Assembly (NCBI RefSeq): GCF_019968905.1
Contig: NZ_CP079946.1
Span: forward strand, 6,173,356 to 6,237,355
DNA length: 64,000 nucleotides
Direction: 5' to 3'
DNA from: Corallococcus sp. EGB
GTDB taxonomy: Bacteria > Myxococcota > Myxococcia > Myxococcales > Myxococcaceae
Shown here in pieces: positions 8,900-17,377 of this stretch. Below the pieces are notes generated by a model. The model did no database searches. It saw only the letters and a program-made list of their open reading frames with translations, and was not told where the DNA came from. Every line of letters begins with the position of its first letter. Position 1 is the stretch's first letter. The translations under genes were made by a program, and so were the position numbers.

Positions 8900-10216
8900 T
8901 CAGGCGCGGGTGCACACCGTCCACAACAGCCGCTCGATGACGAGCTTCCCGTTGGCGGAGGACTTCAGGGCCAGGTCCGCGTCCGCGCACGCCACCAGGG
9001 CGTTGAGCAGCTCGCGGCGCTCGTAGCGGGCGGCGGCCTGCATGCCGAACGCGAGCGCCCAGGCGTTGGGCGTCTTGCGCTTGGAGGCCTTCAGCTCGGC
9101 CTCCAGCTTGGGGAGGATGCGCGTCTCCACGTCGCGGCCGGTGCGCGGCGGCTGGCCGCCGGCGTACTTCTCCAGCCAGGCGTGGTTCTCCAGGAGCGAG
9201 CGGACGATGGACGCCACCGCGCCCAGCAGTTGCAGCGCGTGCGTGCCCTGCCCCATCGCGTCCTCGGCGTAGGAGAGCGCGTCGCGCAGCTCGCGCTTCT
9301 GGAGCGCCTCGGTCAGCTCGAAGAACTCCTCCTCGCGCGCGTGGTGCACCAGCAGCGCCACGTGCTGGGCCTCGATGGTGGGCCCCTCCGCGTAGACGGC
9401 CAGCTTCTCCAGCTCCGACTGGAGCAGCCGGATGTTGCCGCCGATGCGCTCCTTCAACCCCTCCAGCGCGCCCGGTCCCAGCTTCTTCTTGAAGGGGGCG
9501 AGGAACTCCCGGGAGATTTCGCTGAGGTCCAGGTCCTTGTGGCGCGCGGCCACCTTGCGCTCGAAGAGGCGGCCCTTGTCCTGCGCGAACTTGAGCAGCG
9601 GGCTGCGCGAGTCCACATCCGTGGCCGCCAGCACCAGCGCGTGCCCCGGCGGCACGCCCTTCTGCAAGAGCTCCAGCAGCGCGGACGCGTCGCCTTCCGG
9701 GGCGCTGATGCGCTCCTCGCGGCAGAAGGTCGCGGCCTCCTGGAGGAAGGCGAGGTCCGCCTCCGCCAGGTCCACGTTGAGCTCTTCCTTCCACTGCTCC
9801 ACCGAGGGCGCGCCGGGCACGCGGGGGTCCAGCTGGTCCACGCCCCAGCCCGCGCGGCCCGCCAGCGCCAGGAGCCGCCGGGCGCCCTCCTTGCGCTTGC
9901 CGGCCTTCCACGCGTCGCGCGCCTTGGCCAGCGCGTCGCCTTTGCCCTTCTTGGGCGCGAGGAACTCCGGGTCGCGCACCAGCACCACCTTGCGCCCGGG
10001 GAACAGCGGCAGCGTGGCCAGCTCCTGCGCCACCTCGCGCGGGGACGCCGCGTCCAGCACCGCCAGGTTCAGTCCCATGGCGGCGTCCGGCACCAGCGTC
10101 TTCACCAGCTCGTCCGCGCCCTTGCGGACCAGGAACTCCTCGCCCCACAGGAGATACAGCGGCCACACCTTGCCGCCCTTCACCTCCGCCAGCACCTCGT
10201 CCATGTCCGCGCTCAC
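8900..10216 (-). CDS. holA: DNA polymerase III subunit delta
   Basis: The 438-residue protein opens with VWPLYLLWGEEFLVRKGAD, the start of the delta AAA-like domain that opens the beta sliding clamp in the clamp loader. Later parts include ARHKDLDLSEISREFLAPF, GNIRLLQSELEKLAVY and the C-terminal collar helices. The family is usually about 340 residues. Here an insertion of about 100 residues (near 70-170) is rich in Lys/Arg/Ala. GTG 10216 is chosen because it overlaps the holB stop as GTGA and has GGAGG four bases upstream. An ATG 12 bases later is the alternative. Confidence 0.88.
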   Translation of the reverse strand: MSADMDEVLAEVKGGKVWPLYLLWGEEFLVRKGADELVKTLVPDAAMGLNLAVLDAASPREVAQELATLPLFPGRKVVLVRDPEFLAPKKGKGDALAKARDAWKAGKRKEGARRLLALAGRAGWGVDQLDPRVPGAPSVEQWKEELNVDLAEADLAFLQEAATFCREERISAPEGDASALLELLQKGVPPGHALVLAATDVDSRSPLLKFAQDKGRLFERKVAARHKDLDLSEISREFLAPFKKKLGPGALEGLKERIGGNIRLLQSELEKLAVYAEGPTIEAQHVALLVHHAREEEFFELTEALQKRELRDALSYAEDAMGQGTHALQLLGAVASIVRSLLENHAWLEKYAGGQPPRTGRDVETRILPKLEAELKASKRKTPNAWALAFGMQAAARYERRELLNALVACADADLALKSSANGKLVIERLLWTVCTRA

Positions 10217-11247
10217 CGGCCCTCCACGCACAGTTCGATGAGCAGCCGCTCCAGCTGCAACCGGGGCGCGCCGTTGCGCGTGCCGATGGCCGTGCGCGCC
10301 GACTCCAGCAGCGCGTGCCTCCGGTGCAGCGCGGCCTCCGACGTGCGGTTCGCGGCGTCCTGCGCCAGCTCCCGCAGGTCCCGGTTCGCCATCGCGTCCA
10401 GCGCCCCCGCCTTCGCGAGCGACACGTCGCGCGTCCACAGGATGAGCAGCTCCAGCGCCGTGTCCGCGTCCTCGCGCGAGCCGCCGTGGGCCTCCGCGAA
10501 GCGCAAGAGGGCCGGGATGTCGTTGCCGCCCAGGGATTCAAAGGCGGTGAGCACGTCCTTGCGCTCCTTCAGCGCGTCCACGTCCAGCGCGAGCGCGCGG
10601 CCCAGGCTGCCGCCGGACATCACCGCGGCCAGGGCGGCGGTGTCCGCGTCCAGCTTGCGCTCCTGCTGGACGTGCTTCGCGACCAGGTCCACCGGCAGCG
10701 GGCCGAAGTACACCTTGCTGCACCGGCTGCGGATGGTGGGCAGGAGCCGGTCCATGGCGCTCGCCACCAGGACGAGGGTGGTCTCCGCGGGCGGCTCCTC
10801 CAGCGTCTTGAGGAAGGCGTTCTGGGCCTGCACGTTCATCTGCTCGGCGCTGACCAGGATGGCCACCTTGCGCTTGGACTCCAGGCCGCGCAGCGCCAGG
10901 CGCTCCTGGAGCTGGCGGATCTGCTCCACGCGCAGCTCGCGGCTGGGCGTGCCGGTGAAGTCGGAGCGGCCGGCGAGCCCTCGCGACACGCGCTCGTCGT
11001 CCGGCATCACCCAGGTGACGTCCGGGTGCAGCCCCTTGGCGACGCGCGCGCAGCTGGCGCACCTGCCGCAGCCCACCTCCGGGGCCTCCGGGCACGTGAG
11101 GGCCTGCGCCAGCCCCACCGCGGCCAGCTCCTTGCCCACGCCTTCCGGCCCGGCGAACAGGTAGGCGTGATGCACCGAGCCGGACCGCAGGGCGGATTGG
11201 AGCGCGTCCATCGCGCGGGGCTGTCCCTGCACCGAGGCAAGCGTCAT
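10213..11247 (-). CDS. holB: DNA polymerase III subunit delta-prime
   Basis: This 344-residue clamp-loader subunit begins MTLASVQGQPRAMDAL. It has AYLFAGPEGVGKELAA, a Walker A loop, and a four-cysteine zinc module (CPEA, CGRCASCARVA). NAFLKTLEEPP and the SRC motif of LLPTIRSRCSKV, the sensor/arginine-finger region, are also present. It acts with delta and tau to load the beta clamp. ATG 11247 matches the usual family start, and GTG 11277 ten codons upstream is also possible. It is coupled to holA by a four-base overlap and divergent from the MscS gene. Confidence 0.92.
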   Translation of the reverse strand: MTLASVQGQPRAMDALQSALRSGSVHHAYLFAGPEGVGKELAAVGLAQALTCPEAPEVGCGRCASCARVAKGLHPDVTWVMPDDERVSRGLAGRSDFTGTPSRELRVEQIRQLQERLALRGLESKRKVAILVSAEQMNVQAQNAFLKTLEEPPAETTLVLVASAMDRLLPTIRSRCSKVYFGPLPVDLVAKHVQQERKLDADTAALAAVMSGGSLGRALALDVDALKERKDVLTAFESLGGNDIPALLRFAEAHGGSREDADTALELLILWTRDVSLAKAGALDAMANRDLRELAQDAANRTSEAALHRRHALLESARTAIGTRNGAPRLQLERLLIELCVEGR

Positions 11248-11292
11248 GGGGGGCGTGTATCCCTGCTCGGCGGTCACCCGTCAACCGCCACC

Positions 11293-11321
11293 TTGACCCG
11301 TGACCAGCCCACCGGTCTGAT
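11293..11321 (+). promoter_or_regulatory. Predicted sigma-70 promoter of the MscS gene
   Basis: TTGACC at 11293-11298 and TCTGAT at 11316-11321 are separated by 17 bases. The -10 box ends 9 bases before the GTG start at 11331, so the transcript would have little or no leader. Called by eye. Confidence 0.45.
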
Positions 11322-11330
11322 TCACGGGGC

Positions 11331-12821
11331 GTGCTGAACATCCTCGAAGGCCATCTCCCCCTCCTGGCGGGCTCCATCCTCACGGTGCTCCTCTTGAGCA
11401 TCCAGCGGACCACCCGTGACACGGCCCTGCGCGACGACCTGCGCGGCGCGGTGCGGATGCTGGTCGCCTTCCTGTTGCTGCGGCTGACGTCGCGCCTGCT
11501 GCCGGAGGCCTCCACGCCGGAGGGCCTGCGCAAGCTCGTGGGCGTAGGCTGGATGCTCACGTTCGTCTACGGCGTCATCCGCGCGGGCGTGGCGTTCACG
11601 CTGAAGCTGGTGCGGATGCGCTCGCCGGTGACGACGCCCAAGATTCTGCGCGACGTCATCGACTTCACGCTCTACGCGCTCGCCACCGTCCCCATCCTCC
11701 AGAGCCAGCTGGACCTGGACCTGGCGGGGCTGGTGGCGTCCACCGCGGTGCTGTCGGTGGTCATCGGTCTGGCGCTCCAGGAGACGCTGGGCAACCTCTT
11801 CGCGGGCCTGTCGCTGCAGCTGGACCGCCCCTTCGAGGTGGGTGACTTCATCCGCATCGGCGAGCACACCGGGCGGGTGGTGCACATCGGGTGGCGCTCC
11901 ATCCGCATCGCCAACTTCCGGCGAGAGGTCATCACCCTGCCCAACAGCATGGTGGGCAAGGAGCACGTGAAGAACTTCACCCAGCACCGCGAGCCCGTGG
12001 GCATCGAGGTGCAGGTGGGCGTGTCCCTGGACGCGCCGCCCAACCAGGTGAAGCAGATTCTGTTGGACGTGGCCCGGGAGATTCCCCAGGTCCTGGTGGA
12101 GCCGCCGCCCCTGGCGCGCACGGTGGCCTTCACGGACTCCAACGCGCAGTACATGGTGCGCGTGTTCCTCAACGACTTCGCGCTGGGCGACACCGTGCGC
12201 GAGGAGCTGCACACGCGGCTGTGGTACCGGCTGCGCCGCGAGGGCCTGGAGCTGCCCTACGCCCAGCGCACGGTGACGCTGCGCCGCGAGTCGAAGCAGC
12301 GCCGCCGCGAGCTCGCGGACGACACCGTGCGCGACCTCCTGCGCCAGGTGGACCTCTTCTCGCCGCTGGGCCCGGAGGAGCTGGAGCGCCTGCGGTGCGA
12401 GGTGGTGGTGCGCCGCTTCGGCCGCAACGAGCGCATCATCCAGGAGGGCGACGAGGGAGGGACCTTCTACGTCGTGGCCTCCGGCGAGGTCAGCGTGCGC
12501 GCCGGCACGCTCCAGTCCGAAATCACACGGCTGGGGCCGGGCCAGTACATAGGAGAGATGTCGCTGCTCACCGGAGAGCCCCGCGCCGCCTCGGTGGTGG
12601 CCATCCAGGACGCCGTGCTGCTGGAGCTGGACCGGCCCACCTTCGCGCGCCTGTTCGCGGACTATCCGGGCCTCGCCCGGCAACTCTCCGCGCTGCTCGC
12701 CCAGCGCCGCACCCAGCTGCGCGCCGTGGCCCAGGCCGCCGGCGGCGGACCGGACCACTCGCCCGAGGCGGGCCGCATCCTCGGAAGGCTGCGCTCCCTC
12801 TTCGGCCTCAAGCACGAATAG
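11331..12821 (+). CDS. MscS-family mechanosensitive channel with C-terminal cyclic-nucleotide-binding domain
   Basis: The 496-residue protein has several N-terminal membrane helices. The pore helix follows (ASTAVLSVVIGLALQETLGN) and then the MscS beta domain (LQLDRPFEVGDFIRIG, ITLPNSMVGKEHVKNFT). From about residue 340 there is a cNMP-binding fold: IIQEGDEGGTFYVVASGEVSV and GQYIGEMSLLTGEPRAASVVA, the latter matching the phosphate-binding cassette. Such fusions (bCNG-type) are osmotic channels whose gating may respond to cyclic nucleotides. The start is GTG with no clear ribosome site, consistent with the adjacent promoter. Ligand identity and actual gating are not visible. Confidence 0.9.
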   Translation: MLNILEGHLPLLAGSILTVLLLSIQRTTRDTALRDDLRGAVRMLVAFLLLRLTSRLLPEASTPEGLRKLVGVGWMLTFVYGVIRAGVAFTLKLVRMRSPVTTPKILRDVIDFTLYALATVPILQSQLDLDLAGLVASTAVLSVVIGLALQETLGNLFAGLSLQLDRPFEVGDFIRIGEHTGRVVHIGWRSIRIANFRREVITLPNSMVGKEHVKNFTQHREPVGIEVQVGVSLDAPPNQVKQILLDVAREIPQVLVEPPPLARTVAFTDSNAQYMVRVFLNDFALGDTVREELHTRLWYRLRREGLELPYAQRTVTLRRESKQRRRELADDTVRDLLRQVDLFSPLGPEELERLRCEVVVRRFGRNERIIQEGDEGGTFYVVASGEVSVRAGTLQSEITRLGPGQYIGEMSLLTGEPRAASVVAIQDAVLLELDRPTFARLFADYPGLARQLSALLAQRRTQLRAVAQAAGGGPDHSPEAGRILGRLRSLFGLKHE

Positions 12822-12954
12822 GGGTCAGCCCCACCCGACGCCGGGGCAATCACGACCCTCTGTCATGCAGGCGTGGCGGCTTGGAAGGCATGCATCCAGC
12901 CGCGGCCCCCGAGGGCTTTGACGCTCGGCGATGGAAAGGTCTAAAGGTTCACAC

Positions 12955-13824
12955 ATGCATGTCCTTCGTGGCTTTCCGGCGCGACTCGGTACGCTGCTCC
13001 TTCCTGGAGCGCTGCTGATGGCCCTGCCCCAGAGCGCGGCGGCGTCAGCGCCGGCGAAGCCCGACGCGTCTCGCGCGGGCCTGGAGCGGCTGACGCACCG
13101 CCGGGTCTTCTTCGGCCACCAGTCGGTGGGTGGCAACATCCTGGACGGCGTGCGCGGCCTGTCATCGAGCGCGAAGGCACCCGCCATCGTGGAGCTGAAG
13201 GACGCGAGCGCGGAGATTCCGGAGGGCACGCTGGCGCACGCGTTCGTGGGCCAGAACGAGCAGCCGGAGACGAAGCTCGCGCACTTCGAGCGGCTGCTGG
13301 ACGGCGGCGTCGCGAAGCAGGTGGACGTGGCGCTGATGAAGTTCTGCTACATCGACTTCACCTCCAGCACGGACACGAAGGCTCTGTTCGAGAAGTACCG
13401 CGCCACGCTCGCGGGGCTGAAGTCGCGCCACCCGGGCGTCACCTTCGTGCACGTCACCGCGCCGCTGACGACGGTGCAGCGCGGGGCGAAGGCGTGGTTC
13501 AACGAGCTGCGCGGGCGCCCGGTGTTCGGCGTGGGGGAGAACGTGTCGCGCGAGGCGTTCAACGCGCTGATGCGGCAGACCTACGGCGGCAAGGAGCCGC
13601 TGTTCGACCTGGCGGCGCTGGAGTCGACGCACGCGGACGGCACCCGGGAGACCTACGAGGTGAATGGCCGTGCGTATCCGGCGATGGTGCCGGACTATTC
13701 GGATGACGGGGGCCACCTCAACGCGCAGGGGCAGGCACGCGTGGCCTCGGAGCTGGTCGCCTTCCTGGCGGCCCTGCCGGACACGCCGCGCGAGGCGCCG
13801 GCTTCCGCGAAGGCCGGGCCCTGA
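12955..13824 (+). CDS. Secreted SGNH/GDSL-like hydrolase
   Basis: The 289-residue protein has a signal peptide (LLLPGALLMALPQSAAASA) and a mature part opening with RRVFFGHQSVGGNIL. The Ser of GHQS is the probable nucleophile. DDGGHLNAQGQARVASEL near the C-terminus supplies the Asp-x-x-His pair of block V. Members act as esterases or deacetylases on polysaccharides or lipids outside the cytoplasm. ATG 12955 is preferred over ATG 12931 because AAGG lies seven bases before it. The next gene starts three bases after the stop, so this is the first gene of the 12,955-19,974 cassette and may edit its product. Confidence 0.75.
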   Translation: MHVLRGFPARLGTLLLPGALLMALPQSAAASAPAKPDASRAGLERLTHRRVFFGHQSVGGNILDGVRGLSSSAKAPAIVELKDASAEIPEGTLAHAFVGQNEQPETKLAHFERLLDGGVAKQVDVALMKFCYIDFTSSTDTKALFEKYRATLAGLKSRHPGVTFVHVTAPLTTVQRGAKAWFNELRGRPVFGVGENVSREAFNALMRQTYGGKEPLFDLAALESTHADGTRETYEVNGRAYPAMVPDYSDDGGHLNAQGQARVASELVAFLAALPDTPREAPASAKAGP

Positions 13825-13827
13825 GCC

Positions 13828-14370
13828 ATGCGCGTTCCCTTGATGATGCTGCTCGGCCTGGGGCCGACCGTCGCGCGTTTGAAGCTGCGCCGCTGTGAGA
13901 CCGTGGGCGCCATCCCCACCGTCTGGGGGCGCGTCTGGATTCACGGCGAGGGCGAAATCCAGGTGGGCGACCGGGTGGTGTTCGACGCGCGGATGGCGCC
14001 CATCGAGCTGCACGCGCAGCGCGGGGGACGCATCGTGATCGAGGACGACGTGACCATCGAGGGAGGCAGCTCCATCGAAGCGCAGGCCTGCGTGACGGTA
14101 GGCGCGCGCAGCCGCCTGGGCATGTGGTGCAAGCTGATGGACAACATGTATCACCCGGTCCGGGGCAACCGGCACGAGCGGCCCCAGTCGGTGCCGCTGG
14201 TGGTGGAGGAAGGCGTCACGGTGGGCAGCCGCTCCATCCTGCTGCCCGGCGCGCACCTGCAGAAGGGAGCGAGCGTGGCCTCCGGCACGGTCATCTCCCG
14301 CCGGATTCCTCCGGGTGTGACGGTGGGCGGCTCGCCCGCCCGGGTGCTGCGGCGCGAGGTGTCGCGATGA
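13828..14370 (+). CDS. Left-handed beta-helix (hexapeptide) acyltransferase
   Basis: The 180-residue protein has repeated hexapeptides: IQVGDRVVFDARMAPIEL, IVIEDDVTIEGGSSIEAQ, VTVGARSRLG, VTVGSRSILLPGAHL and VTVGGSPARVL. This is the left-handed beta-helix of WbbJ/maa-type O-acetyltransferases, which trimerise and use acetyl-CoA or acyl-ACP. A histidine in DNMYHPVRGNRHER may be the catalytic base. It lies three bases after the SGNH gene and overlaps the next acyltransferase by four bases (ATGA). The acyl donor and acceptor are unknown, but the nearby acyl carrier protein suggests an ACP-borne group. Confidence 0.8.
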   Translation: MRVPLMMLLGLGPTVARLKLRRCETVGAIPTVWGRVWIHGEGEIQVGDRVVFDARMAPIELHAQRGGRIVIEDDVTIEGGSSIEAQACVTVGARSRLGMWCKLMDNMYHPVRGNRHERPQSVPLVVEEGVTVGSRSILLPGAHLQKGASVASGTVISRRIPPGVTVGGSPARVLRREVSR

Positions 14371-14963
14371 AGCCTCCCCTCCCCTCCCGGGGCGAAGCGC
14401 TCCAGATGGCGCGCGCGGGCCTGGAGCTGGTGCGCACGCAGGTGTTCCCGCGCGCCGAGCGCGTGGTGGCCGTGGCGCGGGCGCGCTGGCTCTTCCGCAC
14501 CTTCCGCACGGGCCGGGACGTGGCGGCGTACGGCCCGGTGGCCGCGCGCAACGATGGCCACGCGGAGCTGGGCGACAAGCTGACGTTCCTGGGCGGCATG
14601 CTGCCCACGTCGGTCGTCTGCTACGAGCACGCGCGGCTGCTGGTGGGCAACGAGACCCAGTTCAACTACGGCGTGTCCGTGGAGGCCTGGGAGTCGGTGC
14701 AGATTGGCGCCCGGTGCATGTTCGCGTCGTACGTGCGGGTGAGCGACCGGGACGGCCAGCGCATCGCGCCCATCATCATCGAGGACGACGTCTGGGTCGC
14801 CCACGGCGCCATCCTGCTGCCGGGCGTGCGCATTGGCGCGCGGTCAGTGGTGTCCGCCGGCAGCATCGTTTCACAGGATGTGCCCCCGGACTCGCTCGCC
14901 ATGGGCAACCCGGCGCGCAGCATGAGCCTGGACCTCGTGGCCCGCGACGCCACGGGGACCTGA
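14367..14963 (+). CDS. Second hexapeptide-repeat acyltransferase
   Basis: The 198-residue protein has an N-terminal basic helical segment, then hexapeptide turns: ARLLVGNETQFNYGVSVEA, VQIGARCMFASYVRVSDRD, IIIEDDVWVAHGAILLPG, VRIGARSVVSAGSIVSQD and SLAMGNPARSM. The end is typical of colanic-acid/nodulation-type acetyltransferases. ATG 14367 overlaps the stop of the previous gene. The N-terminus is longer than in plain acetyltransferases and may bind membrane or a partner. Together with the previous gene it suggests two distinct acyl transfers, or a hetero-oligomer. Confidence 0.8.
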   Translation: MKPPLPSRGEALQMARAGLELVRTQVFPRAERVVAVARARWLFRTFRTGRDVAAYGPVAARNDGHAELGDKLTFLGGMLPTSVVCYEHARLLVGNETQFNYGVSVEAWESVQIGARCMFASYVRVSDRDGQRIAPIIIEDDVWVAHGAILLPGVRIGARSVVSAGSIVSQDVPPDSLAMGNPARSMSLDLVARDATGT

Positions 14964-15071
14964 CGGGCCGCACCTCCTTTCGCCCGGTGCTCAGCAAGAG
15001 GCGCCGGGCGCGTCTCATTCGCATCGCCCTCCCACACCCCCATCTCTTGTTTCAAGGACAGGACCCACTTC

Positions 15072-15320
15072 ATGAGCACGCGTGACACGCTTCGCACCTT
15101 CATCGTCGACACCTTCTTCGTGGATGACTTCGCGGACGACGACTCGTTCCTGCGCAAGGGGCTCATCGACTCCACGGGCATGATGGAGCTGGTGGCCTTC
15201 ATCGAGACGGAGTTCCACATCAAGCTGGACGACAAGGAGCTGGTGCCGGAGAACCTGGACTCGCTGTCGCGCGTGGTGGCCTTCGTGGACCGCAAGAAGT
15301 CGCTGGCGAAGGCGAGCTGA
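15072..15320 (+). CDS. Acyl carrier protein
   Basis: This 82-residue acidic helical protein has the phosphopantetheine site LIDSTGMMELVAFIE, with the Ser after Asp. It is followed by FHIKLDDKELVPENLDSLSRVVAFV, the helix III/IV region. It is a dedicated carrier rather than the fatty-acid ACP, because it sits alone among an AMP-forming ligase and amidotransferase genes. It would be loaded by the ligase at 17,378 and presented to the acyltransferases or amidotransferases. A 108-base gap precedes it and the asparagine synthetase gene starts 7 bases after it. Confidence 0.88.
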   Translation: MSTRDTLRTFIVDTFFVDDFADDDSFLRKGLIDSTGMMELVAFIETEFHIKLDDKELVPENLDSLSRVVAFVDRKKSLAKAS

Positions 15321-15327
15321 GACGCCC

Positions 15328-17298
15328 ATGTGCGGCATCGCGGGGTTCACCTTCCCGGCGGGTGACGCATCGGGCCCGGCGCAGCACGCCGAGCGCCTGC
15401 GCCGCATGACCGCCAGCATCAAGCACCGGGGGCCGGACGCGCAGCGCGCCCTGCTCCTGGACGGCGCCGCGCTGGGGCACGCGCGGCTGTCCATCGTCGA
15501 CCTGGCCTCCGGCCATCAGCCCATGCGCGACGAGGCCACCGGCCTCACCGTCGTGTTCAACGGGGAGATCTTCAACCACGTGGAGCTGCGCGAGCAGCTG
15601 TCGGGCGCGTATGCCTTCCGCACGCGCTCGGACACGGAGGTCATCCTCGCGGCGTTCCTCACGTGGGGCATCGACTGCGTGCGCCGCTTCGAGGGCCAGT
15701 GGGCCTTCGCGCTGTGGGACCCGCGCGACCGCACCCTGTGGCTGTCGCGAGACCGCGTGGGCATCTGCCCGCTGTTCTACGCGTCCCTGGCGGGAGGACA
15801 CCTGGCGTTCGCGTCCGAGGCGAAGGCGTTGTTCGCCAGCGGGCTCGTGACGCCCGCGCTGGACGCGCGGGGACTCAAGCAGACCTTCCAGCTCTGGGCG
15901 CCGGTGGCGCCGCGCACGTCCTTCGAGGGCGTGTCGCTGCTGCCGCCGGCGCACGTGGCGAAGTGGCGCGACGGAACGCTGACGCTCCAGCGTTACTGGG
16001 ACCTGGACTTCGGGGTGACGCCGGAGGCGGCGGAGGCGCCCCGGCTCCTGGAAGAGCTGGGCGCGGTGCTGGACCGGGCGGTGCGCTTGCGGCTTCGCGC
16101 GGACGTGCCGGTGGCGGCATACCTGTCGGGTGGATTGGATTCCAGCCTGCTGTGCTCGCTGGCGCAGGAGCAGCTGGGCGGCACGCTGCGGACCTTCTCC
16201 GTGGGCTTCGCGCACGCGCGGTTCGACGAGCGCGCGCACCAGGCGACGGTGGCGGAGGCGCTGCACACCGAGCACCGCGTGGTGGAGATGCGCGACGGAG
16301 ACATTGGCGCGCTGGTGCCGGGCGTCATCTTCCACGCGGAGCAGGCGATGATGCGCTCCGCGCCCGCGCCGTTCCTGCGGCTGTCCGGGTGGGTGCGCGA
16401 CCACGGCATCAAGGTGGTGCTGACGGGTGAAGGGTCGGACGAGATGTTCCTCGGCTACGACCTCTTCAAGGAGACGAAGGTGCGCCAGTTCTGGGCGCGC
16501 CAGCCGGGCTCGAAGTACCGGCCGCTGCTCCTGCGCCGCCTGTATCCGACGCTGTCGGTGAGCCAGCAGAGCGTGGAGCTCTTGCGCGAGTTCTTCGGCA
16601 CGGGACTGGAGACGCCGGACGCGCTGGGGTTCTCCCACCTGGTGCGGTGGGGCAACAGCGGCCGCATCCTGCGCTTCCTCGCGCCGGAGTTCGCCGCGAA
16701 GGTGGCGGACGAGGATCCGGTGGCGTCGGTGCTCGCGACGGTGCCGGACGCGGTGGCGAAGTGGCGGCCTCTGGCGCGGGCGCAGTACCTGGAGGCGCGC
16801 ACGCTGCTGTCGGGCTACCTCCTCTCCGCGCAGGGCGACCGCATGCTGCTGGGCAACGCGGTGGAGGGGCGCTTCCCGTTCCTGGACACGGGCGTGATGG
16901 AGTTCGCCGCGCGGGTGCCGGAGCGGCTGCGGCTGCGCGGGCTGGACGAGAAGCACCTGCTCAAGCGCTTCTCGAAGGGCCGGGTGCCCGCGTCCATCCT
17001 GGAGCGAAACAAGTTCCCGTACCGCGCCCCCATCGCGGGGGCGCTGGTGGGCCCGGATGCACCGGCGTGGGCGCGCGAGCTGCTGGCCCCTGAGGCTGTG
17101 TCGGCCACGGGCGTCTTCGACGCGCGCAAGGTGGAGCGGCTGGTCGCGAAGCTGCGGGCACCGAACTCGGCGGAGAGCGAAGCGGACACCATGGCCCTGT
17201 TCGCCGTGGCGTCCACGCAGCTGCTGGCGCACCAGTTCCTGAAGCCCAAGCCCGTGCCCCAGTCCGATGTGGACGCCGTGCAGTGGGAGGCCGCGTGA
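15328..17298 (+). CDS. asnB: Asparagine synthetase (glutamine-hydrolysing)-like amidotransferase
   Basis: The 656-residue protein starts MCGIAGF, so Cys2 is the glutaminase nucleophile. RLSIVDLASGHQPM and VVFNGEIFNH follow in the N-terminal Ntn domain. The C-terminal domain has the PP-loop YLSGGLDSSLLCSLAQ, VLTGEGSDEMFLGYD and EGRFPFLD. Members transfer glutamine-derived ammonia to an adenylated carboxylate. The location between an acyl carrier protein and an AMP-forming ligase argues for a pathway-specific amide synthesis rather than housekeeping asparagine supply. The enzyme resembles the amidotransferases of exosortase-type exopolysaccharide loci as I recall them. Substrate unproven. Confidence 0.88.
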   Translation: MCGIAGFTFPAGDASGPAQHAERLRRMTASIKHRGPDAQRALLLDGAALGHARLSIVDLASGHQPMRDEATGLTVVFNGEIFNHVELREQLSGAYAFRTRSDTEVILAAFLTWGIDCVRRFEGQWAFALWDPRDRTLWLSRDRVGICPLFYASLAGGHLAFASEAKALFASGLVTPALDARGLKQTFQLWAPVAPRTSFEGVSLLPPAHVAKWRDGTLTLQRYWDLDFGVTPEAAEAPRLLEELGAVLDRAVRLRLRADVPVAAYLSGGLDSSLLCSLAQEQLGGTLRTFSVGFAHARFDERAHQATVAEALHTEHRVVEMRDGDIGALVPGVIFHAEQAMMRSAPAPFLRLSGWVRDHGIKVVLTGEGSDEMFLGYDLFKETKVRQFWARQPGSKYRPLLLRRLYPTLSVSQQSVELLREFFGTGLETPDALGFSHLVRWGNSGRILRFLAPEFAAKVADEDPVASVLATVPDAVAKWRPLARAQYLEARTLLSGYLLSAQGDRMLLGNAVEGRFPFLDTGVMEFAARVPERLRLRGLDEKHLLKRFSKGRVPASILERNKFPYRAPIAGALVGPDAPAWARELLAPEAVSATGVFDARKVERLVAKLRAPNSAESEADTMALFAVASTQLLAHQFLKPKPVPQSDVDAVQWEAA

Positions 17299-17377
17299 GC
17301 ACGCCTTCAGCCACCCGCGGAGCAGAGGCCGGCGCGTCGTGCCCGGCGCTGCGTCCGGACGCACAGCGGGAGGCGAC

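Noticed and set aside
8828..11164. 778-codon open frame on the plus strand
   Set aside because: It lies opposite holA and holB, whose protein motifs are unmistakable.
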